Source of the DNA: Annona cherimola
Lineage: Eukaryota; Streptophyta; Magnoliopsida; Magnoliales; Annonaceae
Assembly: GCA_030490835.1 (NCBI GenBank)
Contig: CM059975.1
Span: forward strand, 14,389,579 to 14,453,578
Reading direction: 5' to 3'
Length of the DNA stretch: 64,000 nt
Within the stretch, counting starts at the first letter, position 1. Each line of letters begins with the position of its first letter. The notes under the pieces were generated by a model. That model saw nothing but the letters and a program-made list of their open reading frames with translations. It made no database searches and was not told where the DNA came from. The position numbers and the translations under genes are program-made. This document shows, piece after piece, positions 11,591-22,789 of this stretch.

Positions 11591-11859
11591 CTTGTCTTCC
11601 GTTAGTGGAAATTAAACTTGCCCATGCTTATCAAGGCAAAACACAGGTTGCAGCCTACACATCATTCAATCTGACTACATTATTTAAACTCAAAAATATA
11701 GATCATAATACATCAAAAATAAATATATCATAAAAATGTTAATCGATTCTATCGTGCCCGAAGCTATTCGTTCAAAGAAAAAGGAATTTTAAAAAAATAA
11801 TAACAATATGTGGGAACATTTAATTTTACTTTCCAACATATTGTAGGCTGCCAACTTCT

Positions 11860-12040
11860 TTTGTCTTTAATTTCATTCATCAATCATTTAGATGACCAAG
11901 CAATTAACATAAGTAAATTAAGAATATGCATGGTAAGAGGTCTAGGTTGGAGGTTGAGGTATTTGACTTCTTATCTTTCTCCTTCACTTGTTCTTTTCCA
12001 ATTGGCTTTAAGTGGGTGATATAATAAAAAAAAATTTCAT
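11860..12040 (+). mobile_element. SINE copy (same family as 41537-41734), diverged
   Basis: The order of motifs (TTTAGATGACCAAGCAATTAA, then a decayed B-box region GGTTGGAGGTTGAGG, then CTTCTTATC..CCTTCACTTG and an A-run) parallels the better preserved SINE in the CGLD27 intron. No clear target duplication was identified. Confidence 0.5.
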
Positions 12041-12431
12041 GCGCCCTATTATTACTATAATAGCTCATAAGCATACATCGATAAAAAAAAGAGAGTTTTT
12101 GAAAGTTTATAAGTCTCATGTTAAATATAGTGTAATGCATTTTAAAACATGTAGTTGAACTTTTAGATCAGAGTAGGTAATATTACGCTTTTGAACTCAT
12201 AATCCATATGCCCAAAATAAATTTTCTAAATCTGAGTAACAAGTGGTATAAGACCAAACCTCTTCCAATAGATGTGGTTCGAAAATTTAGAAAGTTAATC
12301 CAATACTCCCAATTGAATTGTGGTTCAGGAATAAATCAAAGGGGATAATATCTATTTAACTCATAGTCCACAATGTTATTGTTGGATTCATAGTTCGTAT
12401 GTGTTACGGTTATGAATGCTAAAATTGCCAT

Positions 12432-13370
12432 TAGAGGCACAACTCGGGTTGGATTATACTGAGTTCAAGTGAACCAAAACCTAAGCCTACTGAGTTTAAG
12501 TGCCCCAACCTTAATGTTGGAATCTAGGTTAGGGTCAAGTTGACATTGATTTCTTTCTTGGTTTTTAGTTGAAATTTGTATTACTTTCAAACTAATAAAA
12601 GTTGAAATTTACCGATAAAGATAATAAATTTTTCAAACATTATTACATTTGCACCAACTAATTCTAAAAGTATCTTTTGATTATGATAACTTATTTATTT
12701 ATAATTTACGCATGAATATATTTTATAACCTATGATATTTTTTATTTTGATATTTTTTATTTTGATGAAGATGATCTTCTAATTAAAAGATAATTCTAAG
12801 TACAATAAATTTACTATTAACAATCAAAGTAATAAAAATAAATGGAATTATATGAAATCACAATTTAAAATTTAGCAAAAGCGAGACTTAAATGTCTTAT
12901 TGGTATGTATGCAATATTTTTAAAGAGATAGTATATTTATAATTATTTAAAAATAAAGTTATAGATGTAGTAGATCCATCTTTTATGAACAAATATAGAT
13001 GACATTTTGGTTTTAGAATAAACATTTTATAGTTGAAAATTAAGTTATGATTACATGAAAGAACTTTTATTATAATTATAATTAAAATGCTTAATTAAAA
13101 TGCTTAATGCATAAATTAATATAATTATTTTAATAAATTAAAGAAATATCAAGTTCAATCCAATTCGGATTTTGATACCGAGTTGATGTAAATCTAATAT
13201 TAGTTTTGGGTTCTACTGGGTTGTGTTGCAACTAAATCTAATTTTAAAAAAATTCAAAAAATAAAATCCGAACTTGATTTTGAGACCAAATCAGGTTAAG
13301 CAGGTTTGGACTTGGTTTTGAGACCAAATCAGGTTTAGCAGGTTTAGACTGATCAGGTAAGTTGCACCTA
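12432..13370. mobile_element. Non-autonomous hAT element, 939 bp
   Basis: The ends are TAGAGGCACAAC and, inverted, TAGGTGCAAC. The flanking 8-mers are ATTGCCAT (12424-12431) and ACTGCCAT (13371-13378), one mismatch. The interior is AT-rich and non-coding. Its centre matches, in inverted orientation, the DNA at about 49340-49530, so a second, eroded copy exists there. Confidence 0.72.
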
Positions 13371-13378
13371 ACTGCCAT

Positions 13379-14329
13379 TCCTCGCATTTGCAGAGCAGAA
13401 GTTACGGCAAAGACATTGAGCCTTGTCTTCCTTATTCTCTATCTTCACTTGACAGCTGCCAGTGTCCTATAATGTTAAACGTCATGCCAATCAAATTCGC
13501 CAAAATTCGATCTTGTGATTCTCATTTTCGTCTAAATTTACTTGTTATAACCTTCTTACCATAACTTCCGTGAAAGGCTGCTGTGATTTATTATTTATTG
13601 TTATCTTTATATTCTATTATTTTTCTTTGATTATTTAAAAATAATCTACAGACCCGAAGAGCCACGATTTTAATTCCTCCGACTGGTACGCACTGCGCAG
13701 AAGAAATGCACGATTGCGATGCGTTGCCAGATGTCGTGATTCCTCACCGTTGAACGATAACACACTGATGTTCATATTTTAGGCTCCGATTTGGCAAGAG
13801 GTTGAGGGAAAAAAAAAAAAAAAAAAGTCTCTCTTCGTTATTCCTTTTTATGTGTACTTTTTCATATTACCTGATTATTATTATTATTATATTTTAATTT
13901 TTTAATCCATTTTATCTCTTATCTCTTTCCTTCTAATTATTACCTCAATAATATTATATAAAATTTTCACTTTCTTAAAATTTAATTTCTCACTTTTTTT
14001 AACCTCTCACTGACCCATAATTTGATTTTTTTTTCTAATGGCTAAGAAATTTGTGAATGTGTGAATGTGTGATCCGGAAAAAGGGAGGAAGGGAGAGGAG
14101 GAGCATCGAAAAGAACGACGGCGAACCGTTCAACGCGGCCATAGAGCCAAAAAACATACATGCTGCCTGCTGTCACCAAAGGTCCAAAACAACGCTACTA
14201 TCGGACTATGGCGCCCGCTGTCGTAGGACGGTAATGTAATGCCGCAACTAACGCGGCTTATTAATATGTAAGATCAACTAAGACAGACTGGCAGAGAGAC
14301 GACGGCGGGCGTGGAAGCGTGGATGGTCT
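13379..14329. other. Intergenic and 3' flank of the Bowman-Birk gene
   Basis: A patch starting after TTTGCAG at 13395 stays open for about 57 codons but has no recognisable similarity. About 13790-14000 holds an AT-rich MITE-like stretch related to the elements near 21690 and 45285. The GC-richer 14060-14280 is probably the 3' UTR/flank of the minus-strand inhibitor gene. No further gene is seen. Confidence 0.35.
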
Positions 14330-14600
14330 CTAGAGAAAGGGCGGAGTGCTGCACGGCTTGTCGCAGTAGGGCTTGACGTCGGTGCAGCGGCACTGTGGAG
14401 GAATCGATTTGGTGCAGAGGCATCCCTTGCACGAGGGATGGCAGTATGGTTTTATATCCACGCAACGGCATTGCGGTGGGATCGACCTGGTGCAGCGGCA
14501 CGAGTCACAGCATGGGCCTTTGCCGCCGCCGCCGCCGTAGCCTGGTCAAGGGCAATGGGCGCAAGGAAGGTGGTGTTCGTCAGACGATTAGCTACAAGCC

Positions 14601-14637
<37 letters not shown>

Positions 14638-14728
14638 CGTCTTGGGCGTATAGCTGGAGGAAAGAGGCGGCGAAGAGGGCCAGGATCATCACAAAGCCCA
14701 GCGCTGACTTCTTCTTCATCAAAGCCAT
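14330..14728 (-). CDS. Bowman-Birk type double-headed trypsin inhibitor, secreted (2 exons)
   Basis: Exon 1 is 14728-14638 and exon 2 is 14541-14330; the junction codon GGC is split G/GC, giving 100 residues. Residues 1-28 are a signal peptide (MALMKKK, then a hydrophobic core ending LQLYA). A Gly-rich linker leads into CCDSCRC. The mature domain has 14 cysteines in Bowman-Birk order. It has two nearly identical nine-residue reactive loops: CTRSIPPQC (P1 Arg) and CTKSIPPQC (P1 Lys). By family knowledge both P1 residues mean inhibition of trypsin-like serine proteases, in seed or wound defence. The domain ends PCSTPPFL. The full cysteine set and no internal stop indicate a working gene. The start was chosen because it gives a complete signal peptide 75 bp after a TATA box. 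The 96-bp intron begins GTAC followed by a long CT repeat, an unusual but readable donor region. Confidence 0.9.
14604..14634. repeat. (GA)n microsatellite in the inhibitor intron
   Basis: About 15 uninterrupted GA dinucleotides. On the gene's strand it is a (CT)n tract starting four bases after the 5' splice site, so length changes would sit right beside the donor. Confidence 0.95.
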
Positions 14729-14802
14729 GGTTTTCGGACTCCCGTACAAGCCTTGCTTCCCTGCTTTCGCTACGGGTGGCTGATGGGAGCGATATCCACT
14801 CG

Positions 14803-14809
14803 TTTTATA
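14803..14809 (-). promoter_or_regulatory. TATA box of the Bowman-Birk gene
   Basis: TATAAAA on the minus strand, about 75 bp upstream of the ATG at 14728. This would place the transcription start near 14775 and give a leader of roughly 45-50 bases. Confidence 0.65.
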
Positions 14810-14861
14810 CACGAGAACCAACCGACGGGGCCACTTTTTAAAAAAAAATATTTAAAAAAAA

Positions 14862-14986
14862 GTTTACGGGCACGTGTTTTGAGTAAACATTGCGTTGAAA
14901 ACTGTTGCTTTCGTGTCACTAGTGCGTTGAAAAATGTTGCTTTCGTGTCTATATCCAATGTTTACTCAAAAGACGTGCCCATAAAC
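14862..14986. mobile_element. Small inverted-repeat element with internal direct repeats and a G-box
   Basis: Two 31-bp arms (14862-14892 and 14956-14986) are inverted copies with two or three mismatches, each holding TTTTGAGTAAACATTG. The left arm contains a G-box CACGTG at 14871-14876; the right arm has the variant GACGTG. Between them a ~26-bp unit starting GCGTTGAAAA is repeated directly at 14892 and 14924 (32-bp period). Homopolymer A/T runs flank both sides. It lies 55 bp upstream of the inhibitor's TATA box, so it forms part of that promoter. The class is unknown. Confidence 0.65.
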
Positions 14987-15059
14987 CTTTTTTTTCCCTG
15001 AGAAAAAGGAAATTCCGATTTCTTGCTCCCGGCTCCCGACGATCCTTGTCCGTCGGATC

Positions 15060-15570
15060 GAACTAGAGACACAAGAGCCATCGGATGAAGGCGCTGGCGT
15101 CGAGGTGGGTCTGACTTGCGGGCGCGGGCATCGAGGCGGGTGAAATTGCGGGCAGGCCCCTCTGACGGCCGCAACGTACGTGCGGTATGGAGGAGAAATT
15201 TGGAAAACAGTAGTTCGGGCTCTCCACAGCGGTCGCCCGGGTGCACTGGATTGGGCTCCGTTCGCCAGCCCCTCCCTTCTCCCCTCCTCTCTTCTCTCCC
15301 TGCTCCCTCCTCCTCACTCCTGGCCGCCCGCAGCTCCGCCAGCCCCGTCCTCCCTTTTTCTGCTCCTCCATGCTCGCCCGTCTCCGCGTCTCGGCGCCGC
15401 CCGCCCTTCTCTCTTCCTCTCTTCTCCCCCTCTCTCCCTGCTCGCCCGTCCTCTTCTTCCCGCCGCGTCAGACCCGCCCCGCCCTCTCCTCTCCCTGCTC
15501 CTCAGTCTCGGCTTCGGCCCCGCCCGCCCTTCTCTCTTCCTCTCTCCTCTCTCCTCTCTCCCTACTCTAA
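15060..15570. repeat. GC- and CT-rich low-complexity stretch
   Basis: The first ~120 bases contain AGCCATCGGATGAAGG and GCGTCGAGGTGGG, motifs shared with the dispersed repeats at 17205 and 19020. The remainder is CT-rich with a loose repeat (CGCCCGCCCTTCTCTCTTCC at about 15402 and 15515). Open frames here are long only because stop codons are rare in such sequence. Confidence 0.5.
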
Positions 15571-15582
15571 ATATCACTCTAA

Positions 15583-15873
15583 GGGTGTGTTTGTTTGGGG
15601 CCAAAACTTGTCAATTAAAACTTTTCAACCAAAAACTTTTCACTCTTCATAACTACTCTATTTTTTTAATTATTTTTCACATTTTTCTATACAAACTACC
15701 TTACCTTTCAATCATTTCTGCACAACTACCCATACAACTAACCTATCTATTTTAACTTTATTCTCTTTACTCTTCATCATTACCTCTATTATATCACATC
15801 ATTCTCTATCAATTTGACAACTTCTACCTCTAAAACTTTTCATCAAAAGTTTTACCTCTAACCAAACACACCC
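15583..15873. mobile_element. PIF/Harbinger-like (Tourist-type) MITE, 291 bp, TAA target duplication
   Basis: The ends are GGGTGTGTTTG and, inverted, GGGTGTGTTTGG. TAA flanks both sides (15580-15582, 15874-15876), as expected for this superfamily. This is the best preserved copy of the window's most abundant MITE. Body motifs include ACAACTAACCTATCTATTTT and TCATCATTACC. Confidence 0.82.
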
Positions 15874-15876
15874 TAA

Positions 15877-16110
15877 ATATATTTAATATTTGTATCAAGT
15901 TTTACATTTTTGAAGATTTATAAATACTTTTTTAGATTTTTCAAAATATGACATTTTTGTTATTTTGAATTTCAAAAATGCCACTAATTTTGAAAAATCC
16001 AAAAAATATCTACAAATCTTCAAAAAATAGTAAAAATTAATACCCATGTTAAATACATTTAGATGTGCAGTTGTATAAAAAATTATATTTTTGCACCTAA
16101 GTGCACTAGA
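15877..16110. repeat. Foldback element fragment
   Basis: Inverted arms (for example ATTTTTGAAGATTTATAAAT and ATCTACAAATCTTCAAAAAAT) and a right end GCACCTAAGTGCAC relate it to the element at 16836-17180. Its left end meets the MITE at 15583-15873. Confidence 0.5.
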
Positions 16111-16225
16111 TAAGGTCCCATGAAATAATAATTGATAGTTTGAAACTGGAAAAGTTGATGAATCATTAACTATGAAGAAATAATTATATATATTTCTTCG
16201 AATTACGTGTAGGATTGTATATTAT

Positions 16226-16507
16226 GGGGGTGTTTATTTACCCATGAAATTTTTTAACATAAAATTTTTCATCTAAAATTTTTCATTCTTCACAATTATT
16301 TTATTATTTAATTATTATTTTTTTTTCTAAGTGCTCTATTTTTCAATCATTTCTATATAATTATACATATAATTAACATATTTATTTCAACTTTATTCTA
16401 TTTATTAATCATCATTACCCCTATAACATCATATCATTTTTCTTCATTTCAAAAACTTTTATATAAAAATTTTTCATCAAAAGTTTTATCACTTCCCGAC
16501 CACACTA
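16226..16507. mobile_element. Tourist-type MITE copy
   Basis: Starts GGGGGTGTTTATTTACCC and ends near CCCGACCACACT. It shares the CATTTCTATATAATTA and TCATCATTACCCCTAT body motifs of the 15583 copy, with more divergence. Confidence 0.62.
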
Positions 16508-16835
16508 TAATTAAAGAATTCTCGTTTCTCATTGGTGTTGTCCTTATGTTCCTTCTATCTAGAGGGACTTTTGGTATTATAAATATTTTTGGGATTTTGG
16601 TATGGGATGAGAATTAGAAAAAATATTTTGAATTGTATGATTTAAATGAAATAATAGAGAATAAATTTGAAATAAATAGAATAGTTAAAAGAAAAAATAT
16701 TAGATTATAAAGATAAATTTGAAAAAATAAGGTTATCAAATTATTAAATCATTGATTAAAATGTGAAGAATGTACATCTTCCTAAAATTCCATACCAGCC
16801 CACCCATCTCTTTTTATGGATCCCGATATAATACA
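16508..16835. other. AT-rich intergenic DNA with MITE-like remnants
   Basis: Motifs such as GAAATAATAGAGAATAAATT resemble the elements near 21690 and 45285. No gene is seen. Confidence 0.35.
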
Positions 16836-17180
16836 CCCGGCCTCAGTGCACCAGGGTGCATTAAACCTATTTTTTAAAATATTTTTAAAAAGTTTTTTTT
16901 ATAAAATTGTTACTCTAAGTGTATTTAACATGTGTATCAATTTTTACCATTTTTAGAGTATTTTAGATGTTTTATTTTTTATTTTTGAAAATAGTAGCAT
17001 TTTAGGTAATTTTAAATTATTAAAATGCCACTGATTTTCGAAAATGAAAAAATATCTAAAATACTCTAAAAATAATAAAAATTGATACATATGTTAAATA
17101 CAATTAGATTAACAGTTGTATAAAAAAAATTCAAAAAAAAAAACGGGTTAATGCACCCGGTGGTGCACTGCATCGGGGTC
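16836..17180. mobile_element. Foldback MITE with GTGCACC ends
   Basis: The ends are CAGTGCACCAGGGTGCATTA and, inverted, CAGTGCACCACCGGGTGCAT. The inner arms pair across almost the whole length (TTAACATGTGTATCAATTTT against AAAATTGATACATATGTTAA). No target duplication could be assigned. Related foldbacks occur at several other places in the window. Confidence 0.7.
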
Positions 17181-17199
17181 CTCTCTTTTACCAAATGTC

Positions 17200-17660
17200 C
17201 GCTGAATGAGATCCTATACTCCCCATCGCACTGAGCCTCAGTGCTCCTGGACACCCATTGCCGTTCAAAGGTGTGGGGTGACGGAGAGCCGTTGGATGAA
17301 GCTCGGGCGTCGAGGTGGGCATAAAAAACAACGGGCTCCCTGTCAGATGTTTGTGAATTTGCAGAATAGCCACCGACACCTTTCCACACCCACTCTTCTT
17401 CGGATGCTGGTTCAATGCACCCCGGTCTACTTCACCTGTTTTTTTTTTGTTTTTTTTGAAATTTTTTTTATGAAAATGTTAATATAAGTGTATTAACATT
17501 TTTATAAAAAACATTCCAAAAAAAAATTAAAAAAATGGTGGAATAGACATCCCTTTTCCTCCCCTTCTACTCCTTTTTACTTTTTGTTCTTCCTCTTCCT
17601 CGCCTCTTTGTCTCGGAGGGAGATGAGTCGGACGACTGGGTTTTCGTCCGTCACCCAACG
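17200..17660 (+). repeat. Dispersed repeat, forward copy of an inverted pair, interrupted by an insertion
   Basis: About 175 bp from GATCCTATACTCCCCATCG to the AGAATAGCCACCGACA region matches the complement of 19020-19200. After an inserted AT-rich piece (about 17399-17535) the match resumes at CCTCCCCTTCTACTCC and continues to GGAGGGAGATGAGTCGGACG. Its partner reads ATGGAGGGAGACAAGTTGGA in that place. The shared stretch looks like a copied promoter plus the start of a coding exon. Confidence 0.65.
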
Positions 17661-18420
17661 AAATCGATGTCTGGAGCTCCTCTGCGAACACACCACTGCT
17701 ACCGATGATTCTCCTCCTTTCAAGCTCCTCTCCGCTGCTCCTGCCCAACACTGGAACGACGCTGCTCCCATCGGCAATGTTCGCCTCGGCGCCGTGGTCT
17801 GGGATGAGGTCCAATCCGAGAAGCTCCAGCTCAACATCACCTCCTGCTCTCTTAATCCAAAATCCAAGACTATAATCCTGTTCGAGTCCGTATATACCTC
17901 TGAGATTCGATGTTCGTGGAAATGGAACTAATACTATCAGAGATTTTTAGCTCTTCGTAGTCAGTTTCGGGAGATGGAGCTTAATGGTCGTTGGTTGGGC
18001 CTACACTGAATGACGATAACATTAGCGGCATTGTCCGTTTGGTGGTTTTGTAATCTAAGAAGGGTCTTCTAGTCAATCTATTTGGTTGGTGGTATAAGTG
18101 AGCCATTTCGCTTGTAATTTGTTTCTCGCGAGCATTCATCATTCAGGTGTGACTACCAGTAAAGAAAATATGACTCGTGATGTTAAATTAGGCAGGAATC
18201 TCGGCAGGCTGGTATTTGTATTTGTTCAGAAAGTGGAATGGGGTTAGCAGATTCCAATTCAACTAGTAAGATGGATTCGGAGGAACACATTTTCAGTGTG
18301 CAGAGCATGTATGAAAATGCAACACTCCGCATTCGAACGGTACGAACATGTCTTGAATTCTCAGCCAGCGGATTGAGGAAAGGCTCTCTTTTTAGTGATG
18401 GAGACCGCTTATTCTTCTGA
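17584..18420 (+). pseudogene. Unrecognised gene-like segment between inverted repeats
   Basis: 17600-17930 is GC-rich with coding-like composition. One frame reads GDESDDWVFVRHPTKS before a stop, and another reads LGAVVWDEVQSEKLQLNI. At 18238-18420 a second open stretch reads MGLADSNSTSKMDSEEHIFS. The frames do not join into one recognisable protein. The likely initiator ATG present in the sister repeat is TCG here. It is probably a decayed or transposon-carried gene fragment. I cannot name the source gene. Confidence 0.35.
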
Positions 18421-18569
18421 ACTTTCAGTAGCAACTCGCCTTAATTTTCAAATCACAGCAAGTTGTCAATGTTTTTCTATAAAACAAATGCAAATTAGGG
18501 GATGCAGAGAATTTCCGATTTTGTGCATGATGAGAAGAAGTTAATGTGATAATTGGAACAATCGATTTT

Positions 18570-18859
18570 GGGTGTGTTTGGGAAGTTGTAAAACTTTTGA
18601 TGAAAAGTTTTTTATGTAAAAGTTGTTAAATTAGTAGAAAATGATATGATATTGTAGGGGTAATGATGAGGAGTAAAAAGAATAAATTTAAAATAAATAG
18701 GTTAGTTGTATTGGTAGTTTGTAGAAATGATTAAAAAATAGAATTGTTGTATAGAAAGATGTGTAAAAAATAATTAAAAAATAAGTAGTTATAGAGAGTA
18801 AAAAGTTTTAGATTGAAAAGTTTTAAGTTGACAATTTTTACAAATTGCCAAACATACCC
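18570..18859. mobile_element. Tourist-type MITE copy
   Basis: Ends GGGTGTGTTTGGG and GCCAAACATACCC, with TTT on both sides. It is in inverted orientation relative to the 15583 copy, with the TTTTGATGAAAAGTTTT body motif. Confidence 0.72.
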
Positions 18860-18899
18860 TTTGTCGACCACAAAAGTAGAATGATTAAAAGTATCGATT

Positions 18900-19200
18900 C
18901 GCGAATCGCAATCCTATAAACCCAGTCCAACTTGTCTCCCTCCATGACGATGAGGCGAAGAAGACAAAGAAGAGAAAGTAGAAAGGATTAGAAGGGGAGG
19001 AAGAGCGGGGGCGGGGAAGTTGTCAGTGGCTATTCTGCGAAATTGCAAACATCTGACGAGGAGCCTGTTGTATTTTCTGCCCACCTTGATGCCCGAGCTT
19101 CATCCAACGGCTCTCCACCGCCCCGCAAATTTGAACGGCTATGGGCGTCCAGGAGCACTGAAGCACAGTGCGATCGGGAGCATAGGATCACAAATCGGAA
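18900..19200 (-). repeat. Dispersed repeat, reverse copy of the inverted pair
   Basis: The complement of 17200-17660 without the insertion. It includes CATCCAACGGCTCTCC, the CCTGTTGTATTTTCTGCCCA region, and the CCTTCTAATCCTTTC/ATGGAGGG part near 18945-18990. Similarity is roughly 80-90 percent by eye. The two copies could be the arms of one ~2-kb element or independent insertions. Confidence 0.6.
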
Positions 19201-19287
19201 ACCAACTAATATTCGCACAAGGAAGTGTCGTATATCTGCCTAAATCATCTTACCAGCTAAACTATTTTTGAGAATTTATATACCCTA

Positions 19288-19538
19288 GTGCAAATCCTAA
19301 GTTTTAGTCACTTTTAAATGACTAAAATACTTCTTCTTTGTCTGTTTTTGTACAATGCTATATCTACTATGATATTAGTAGATCAAACTCAAATCCTATT
19401 TGAAAGACAATAAACTCTCATAAGTTCTCACGGGAGACGGAGGAGACCAAATGTGCCCACTTATGAGAACAGAATTCGAACCCCTATCCCTAGTAACGCA
19501 ATGAACATTCTACCACGAGGTCAATGCCCATGCGACAT
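19288..19538 (-). mobile_element. tRNA-derived SINE (probable)
   Basis: On the minus strand a tRNA-like TGACCTCGTGGTAGAATG is followed by a B box GGGTTCGAATTC. A short candidate target duplication TACCCTA lies at 19281-19287 and 19539-19545. The body then runs to an AT-rich end. The short duplication makes this weaker than the 2248 copy. Confidence 0.6.
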
Positions 19539-19566
19539 TACCCTATTTCTGATCCGTTCTCACGCA

Positions 19567-19829
19567 CTGTGTGTTTGTTAATATGTAAAAGTTGTCAAGT
19601 TAAAACTTTTCACTCTCCACAACTACCATATTTTTTAATCATTTCTTTACATTTTTCTATACAACTACCCTACTTTTCGATCATTTCTACACAACTACCA
19701 ACACAACTAACCTATCTATTTCAACTTTATCCTATTTATTCCTCATCATTACCCCTATCATATCACATCATTTAACAACTTCTACTCTCTACAACTTTTC
19801 ATCCTATTTATCCATTCCCAAACACACTC
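19567..19829. mobile_element. Tourist-type MITE copy
   Basis: Starts CTGTGTGTTTGTTAATATG and ends CCCAAACACACT. It shares ACAACTAACCTATCTATTTC and CTCATCATTACCCCTATC with the 15583 copy. Confidence 0.7.
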
Positions 19830-19969
19830 TTACTTTTTAATATTAATGCATGGGGTGTTAAATTCATGGTTCGTACAAAATGTGTAAATGTCTTCCACAA
19901 GTGGTATCTATTGTTATGTGCTTCTACGGTTCTTGTACTTTTCCCATTTTGATGATGGATATGAAATTC

Positions 19970-20480
19970 ACTTTGTCATTTTATATTGTTATCAAAACTC
20001 ATCAGTTATCTAACATCATTGGATATAATCTCATACATAAATATGTAAAATCAATGTAATAATTAATTTTAAAATTTTAATTTCAACATTTAAATCTTAT
20101 AAAATATTATTATTATATCTATAAATGATTCTATAAAAGATTATTATATTCTAATGCATATATATAAATAAATTTTAAGTATTTTGTATAATTTATATGT
20201 GAATATGTATAGTTTTACGCAAATAAGCCACATGCACATCTTTGATTTGAACAAAACTTGATTTTTCCCTCCAAACAATGATGTTAAAAACAATAGGATG
20301 GATGGGATGGATAAACAGCTTCAGAATTCATGTTTGTTTATAGGTTCCACTTCCTGTTACACTATCGTGGCCGATGCTATTTACAAAATAGATCAAAAAT
20401 CAATCGTTAATATTAACAGAAAACATATCTATTAGAGTTGTGTGTCAACATTTTTTTATTATATTTATTTTACATCTTGT
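19970..20480. repeat. Dispersed AT-rich repeat, copy 2 of 3
   Basis: Shares the motif order AATATGTAAAATCAATGTAAT, TTTTAATTTCAACATTTAAA and a later TTTGATTTGAACAAAACTTG with the 9930-10400 copy. Limits are approximate. Confidence 0.45.
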
Positions 20481-20828
20481 TCATATGTTGCCCCAGCACA
20501 TCTTTAATCTAATAAAATTGTCTCTTTGCTTGAAAAAATGATTTCAAGAGAAATGTCTGCAGTGTATTTCACATCACTATAAAGATTTTCAAAATAAATA
20601 GAGTCTAATGAAAAGCTTCAATGCAAAAGATTATAAAAAACATTTCATTTACAACGAGTAAAATCTCTTTATAAAGGTTAACTTTTGGTTATTAAAGAAA
20701 AATTTGGTGGTTAATAATTTGTATCATATTCTGTATAGCAACAATAGAGAAGAAATTTGGTAGTCGGTTTATGGTTTCAGTGTTTAAGCAATCAAGTTTT
20801 GATTTAGTTGCTAAGACATTATTATAAA

Positions 20829-21104
20829 GGATGTGTGGATAACAATAAAAATTTTAGAACTAAAACTTTTCGATTTAAAATTTTTCACTCTTCAATAATT
20901 TTTTAATATTTTTTCACATCTTCTTATATAACTACTATATTTTTCGATCATTTCTACACAACTACTTATATAATTAACTTATTTATTATAATTTTATTCT
21001 TTTTACTCCTCAGTATTATCCCTATTAGATCACATCATTTTCTCTCATTTAAAAACACACAAAAACTTTTTATCAAAAAATTTTATCATTTCCCAAACAC
21101 ACCT
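20829..21104. mobile_element. Tourist-type MITE copy
   Basis: Starts GGATGTGTGGATAAC and ends CCCAAACACACC. It has the ACACAACTACTTATATAATT body motif. Confidence 0.62.
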
Positions 21105-21689
21105 TAAATAAGAAAAAAATCTATAAAAACATTATCAAAAGCAAGAATTTTTTTTCGTATCTATAAAATATCATCATGAGCATGTCAGTTTTTCCTTAAA
21201 TATATATTGTCATTACTAATAAAGTTTTTTTCCTTGCTAATAAAATTTGCAAAAACATATTTTCTTGTAGTGAGAAAACCTTTTTTTTTTTGAAAAGGTA
21301 GTGAAAAACCCTTTACTTGCACTCTTAATTGTAAGGAAATACTTTATACCTTTAATTATCATTCTCAACTTTTTAATCACGGAAAAAACTGTTCTGCCTG
21401 AATTTTCTTTTTATCGGTACAATCTATTTTTCATTGTTGTCACAGTATTTTATTTCCAAGTATAATGTTAGCAGATTATTTTTTAAATAAATAATAGAAA
21501 TATATATAACGAGAGAGAATCACTACCATAAAGTTTGAGTTTTGGCCCCCAAAAAAATTGGCGGTAGTATGATTGCTGTAGGACGTGTTTTTTTATTAGT
21601 ATTATATGTGCTATGATATCTTGATATTACAACTAAGGACTATCCACAACTGTTACCATAGAGAAATATTTTTTTGTAAATACCCTCCA

Positions 21690-21905
21690 CACACTTAGGA
21701 GACGTTTGGGAAAATGAAAGTTTTGGAAAATATGATATTTGGTGGGAGTAGAAAATAGAATCTTTTGGAAATTGTGAGATTGATATGAAATGATAGGGAA
21801 AAAATTGGAATAAATAGGTTTATTGAAAGGTAATTGATTGGGAAAATGATTGCAATATAAGAATAAAAGTAAAAAAAATATAATGATTAAATGATTAATG
21901 AAGTA
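21690..21905. mobile_element. MITE of a second AT-rich family
   Basis: Contains GATATGAAATGATAGGGAAA and TTGGAATAAATAGG, both recognisable at 45285-45650 in the same order. No target duplication was determined. Confidence 0.4.
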
Positions 21906-22789
21906 CCTTAAAATGCATGCACCCACGTTTCTCATACCCCGTTACCAAAGGTCCTCTCTTGCATGTAGGGGTGTTAACGGATCGGGTTGAACGAGTTGGA
22001 GCCTAATCCTAATCCTAACTCATTTAATATATCTCAACCCTAATCCGTTTATTAACCCATTTTAAAAACTTCAACCCTAACCCATTTACAACCCATTTAA
22101 TAAACGGGTTGTGTTTGTTACTAATTTTCATGCTAAAAACCTTTAATAAAGTCTGTAAAATTAAATAAATTAAATAATTCGAAGCTAACATACCTGAATT
22201 TAATTTATTTTGGCTTGAAAGCATCAACTCCAATCTCAAGTCATCTCTTTAATGTCAATTCCTGTTTCAAAATACAACATATTTTATTTCTAGCAAACAA
22301 TTCAATCAACACTATAAATATGGAACTCATAAACATACATTTGAGAAGAATCAAGTAAGACTTCCATTAAGAAAGTAAGACTTTCATTATAATAAACCCA
22401 AACAATCACATTTCAAAAATTCAAATATCACATATTGTTACACACTATTGTTTTAAAACACATAATAATAAGTAAAGTTCAAAGTTCAAACAACTTCGAT
22501 CTAAAAATAAAAACAACAAATAATTGTTTTATGCTCTCCAAACTTGATAGTTCTTCATCCATTTTCTCTATTTTATGCAATATCATTTTAGTCCTGAAAA
22601 TATATAGTAAAATGAAATAGATATTAGAAAATAGTTAAATATATAAAACTAATTTGTAAAAGATTAAACAACTATATTAGCTGTATAAATTTTTATTATT
22701 ACCTCAATTGAGATCTAATTGTTGGAGAAAATCAATACTTGTCTTAAGATTAACAGAAGTTGTTATAGCTGCAAAATTATTAAAAAGTG

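Noticed and set aside
13389..13570. 57-codon open stretch after a TTTGCAG acceptor-like site
   Set aside because: Could in principle be an exon following 10914, but there is no family similarity, no clear donor, and a hAT element lies between.
14395..14841. 148-codon plus-strand frame across the Bowman-Birk locus
   Set aside because: Antisense to the inhibitor gene and passes through the (GA)n tract, giving Arg-Glu repeats.
15116..15755. Several overlapping long open frames of 100-190 codons on both strands
   Set aside because: All come from CT/GC-rich low-complexity DNA where stops are rare; no domain or splice structure, and they run into a MITE.
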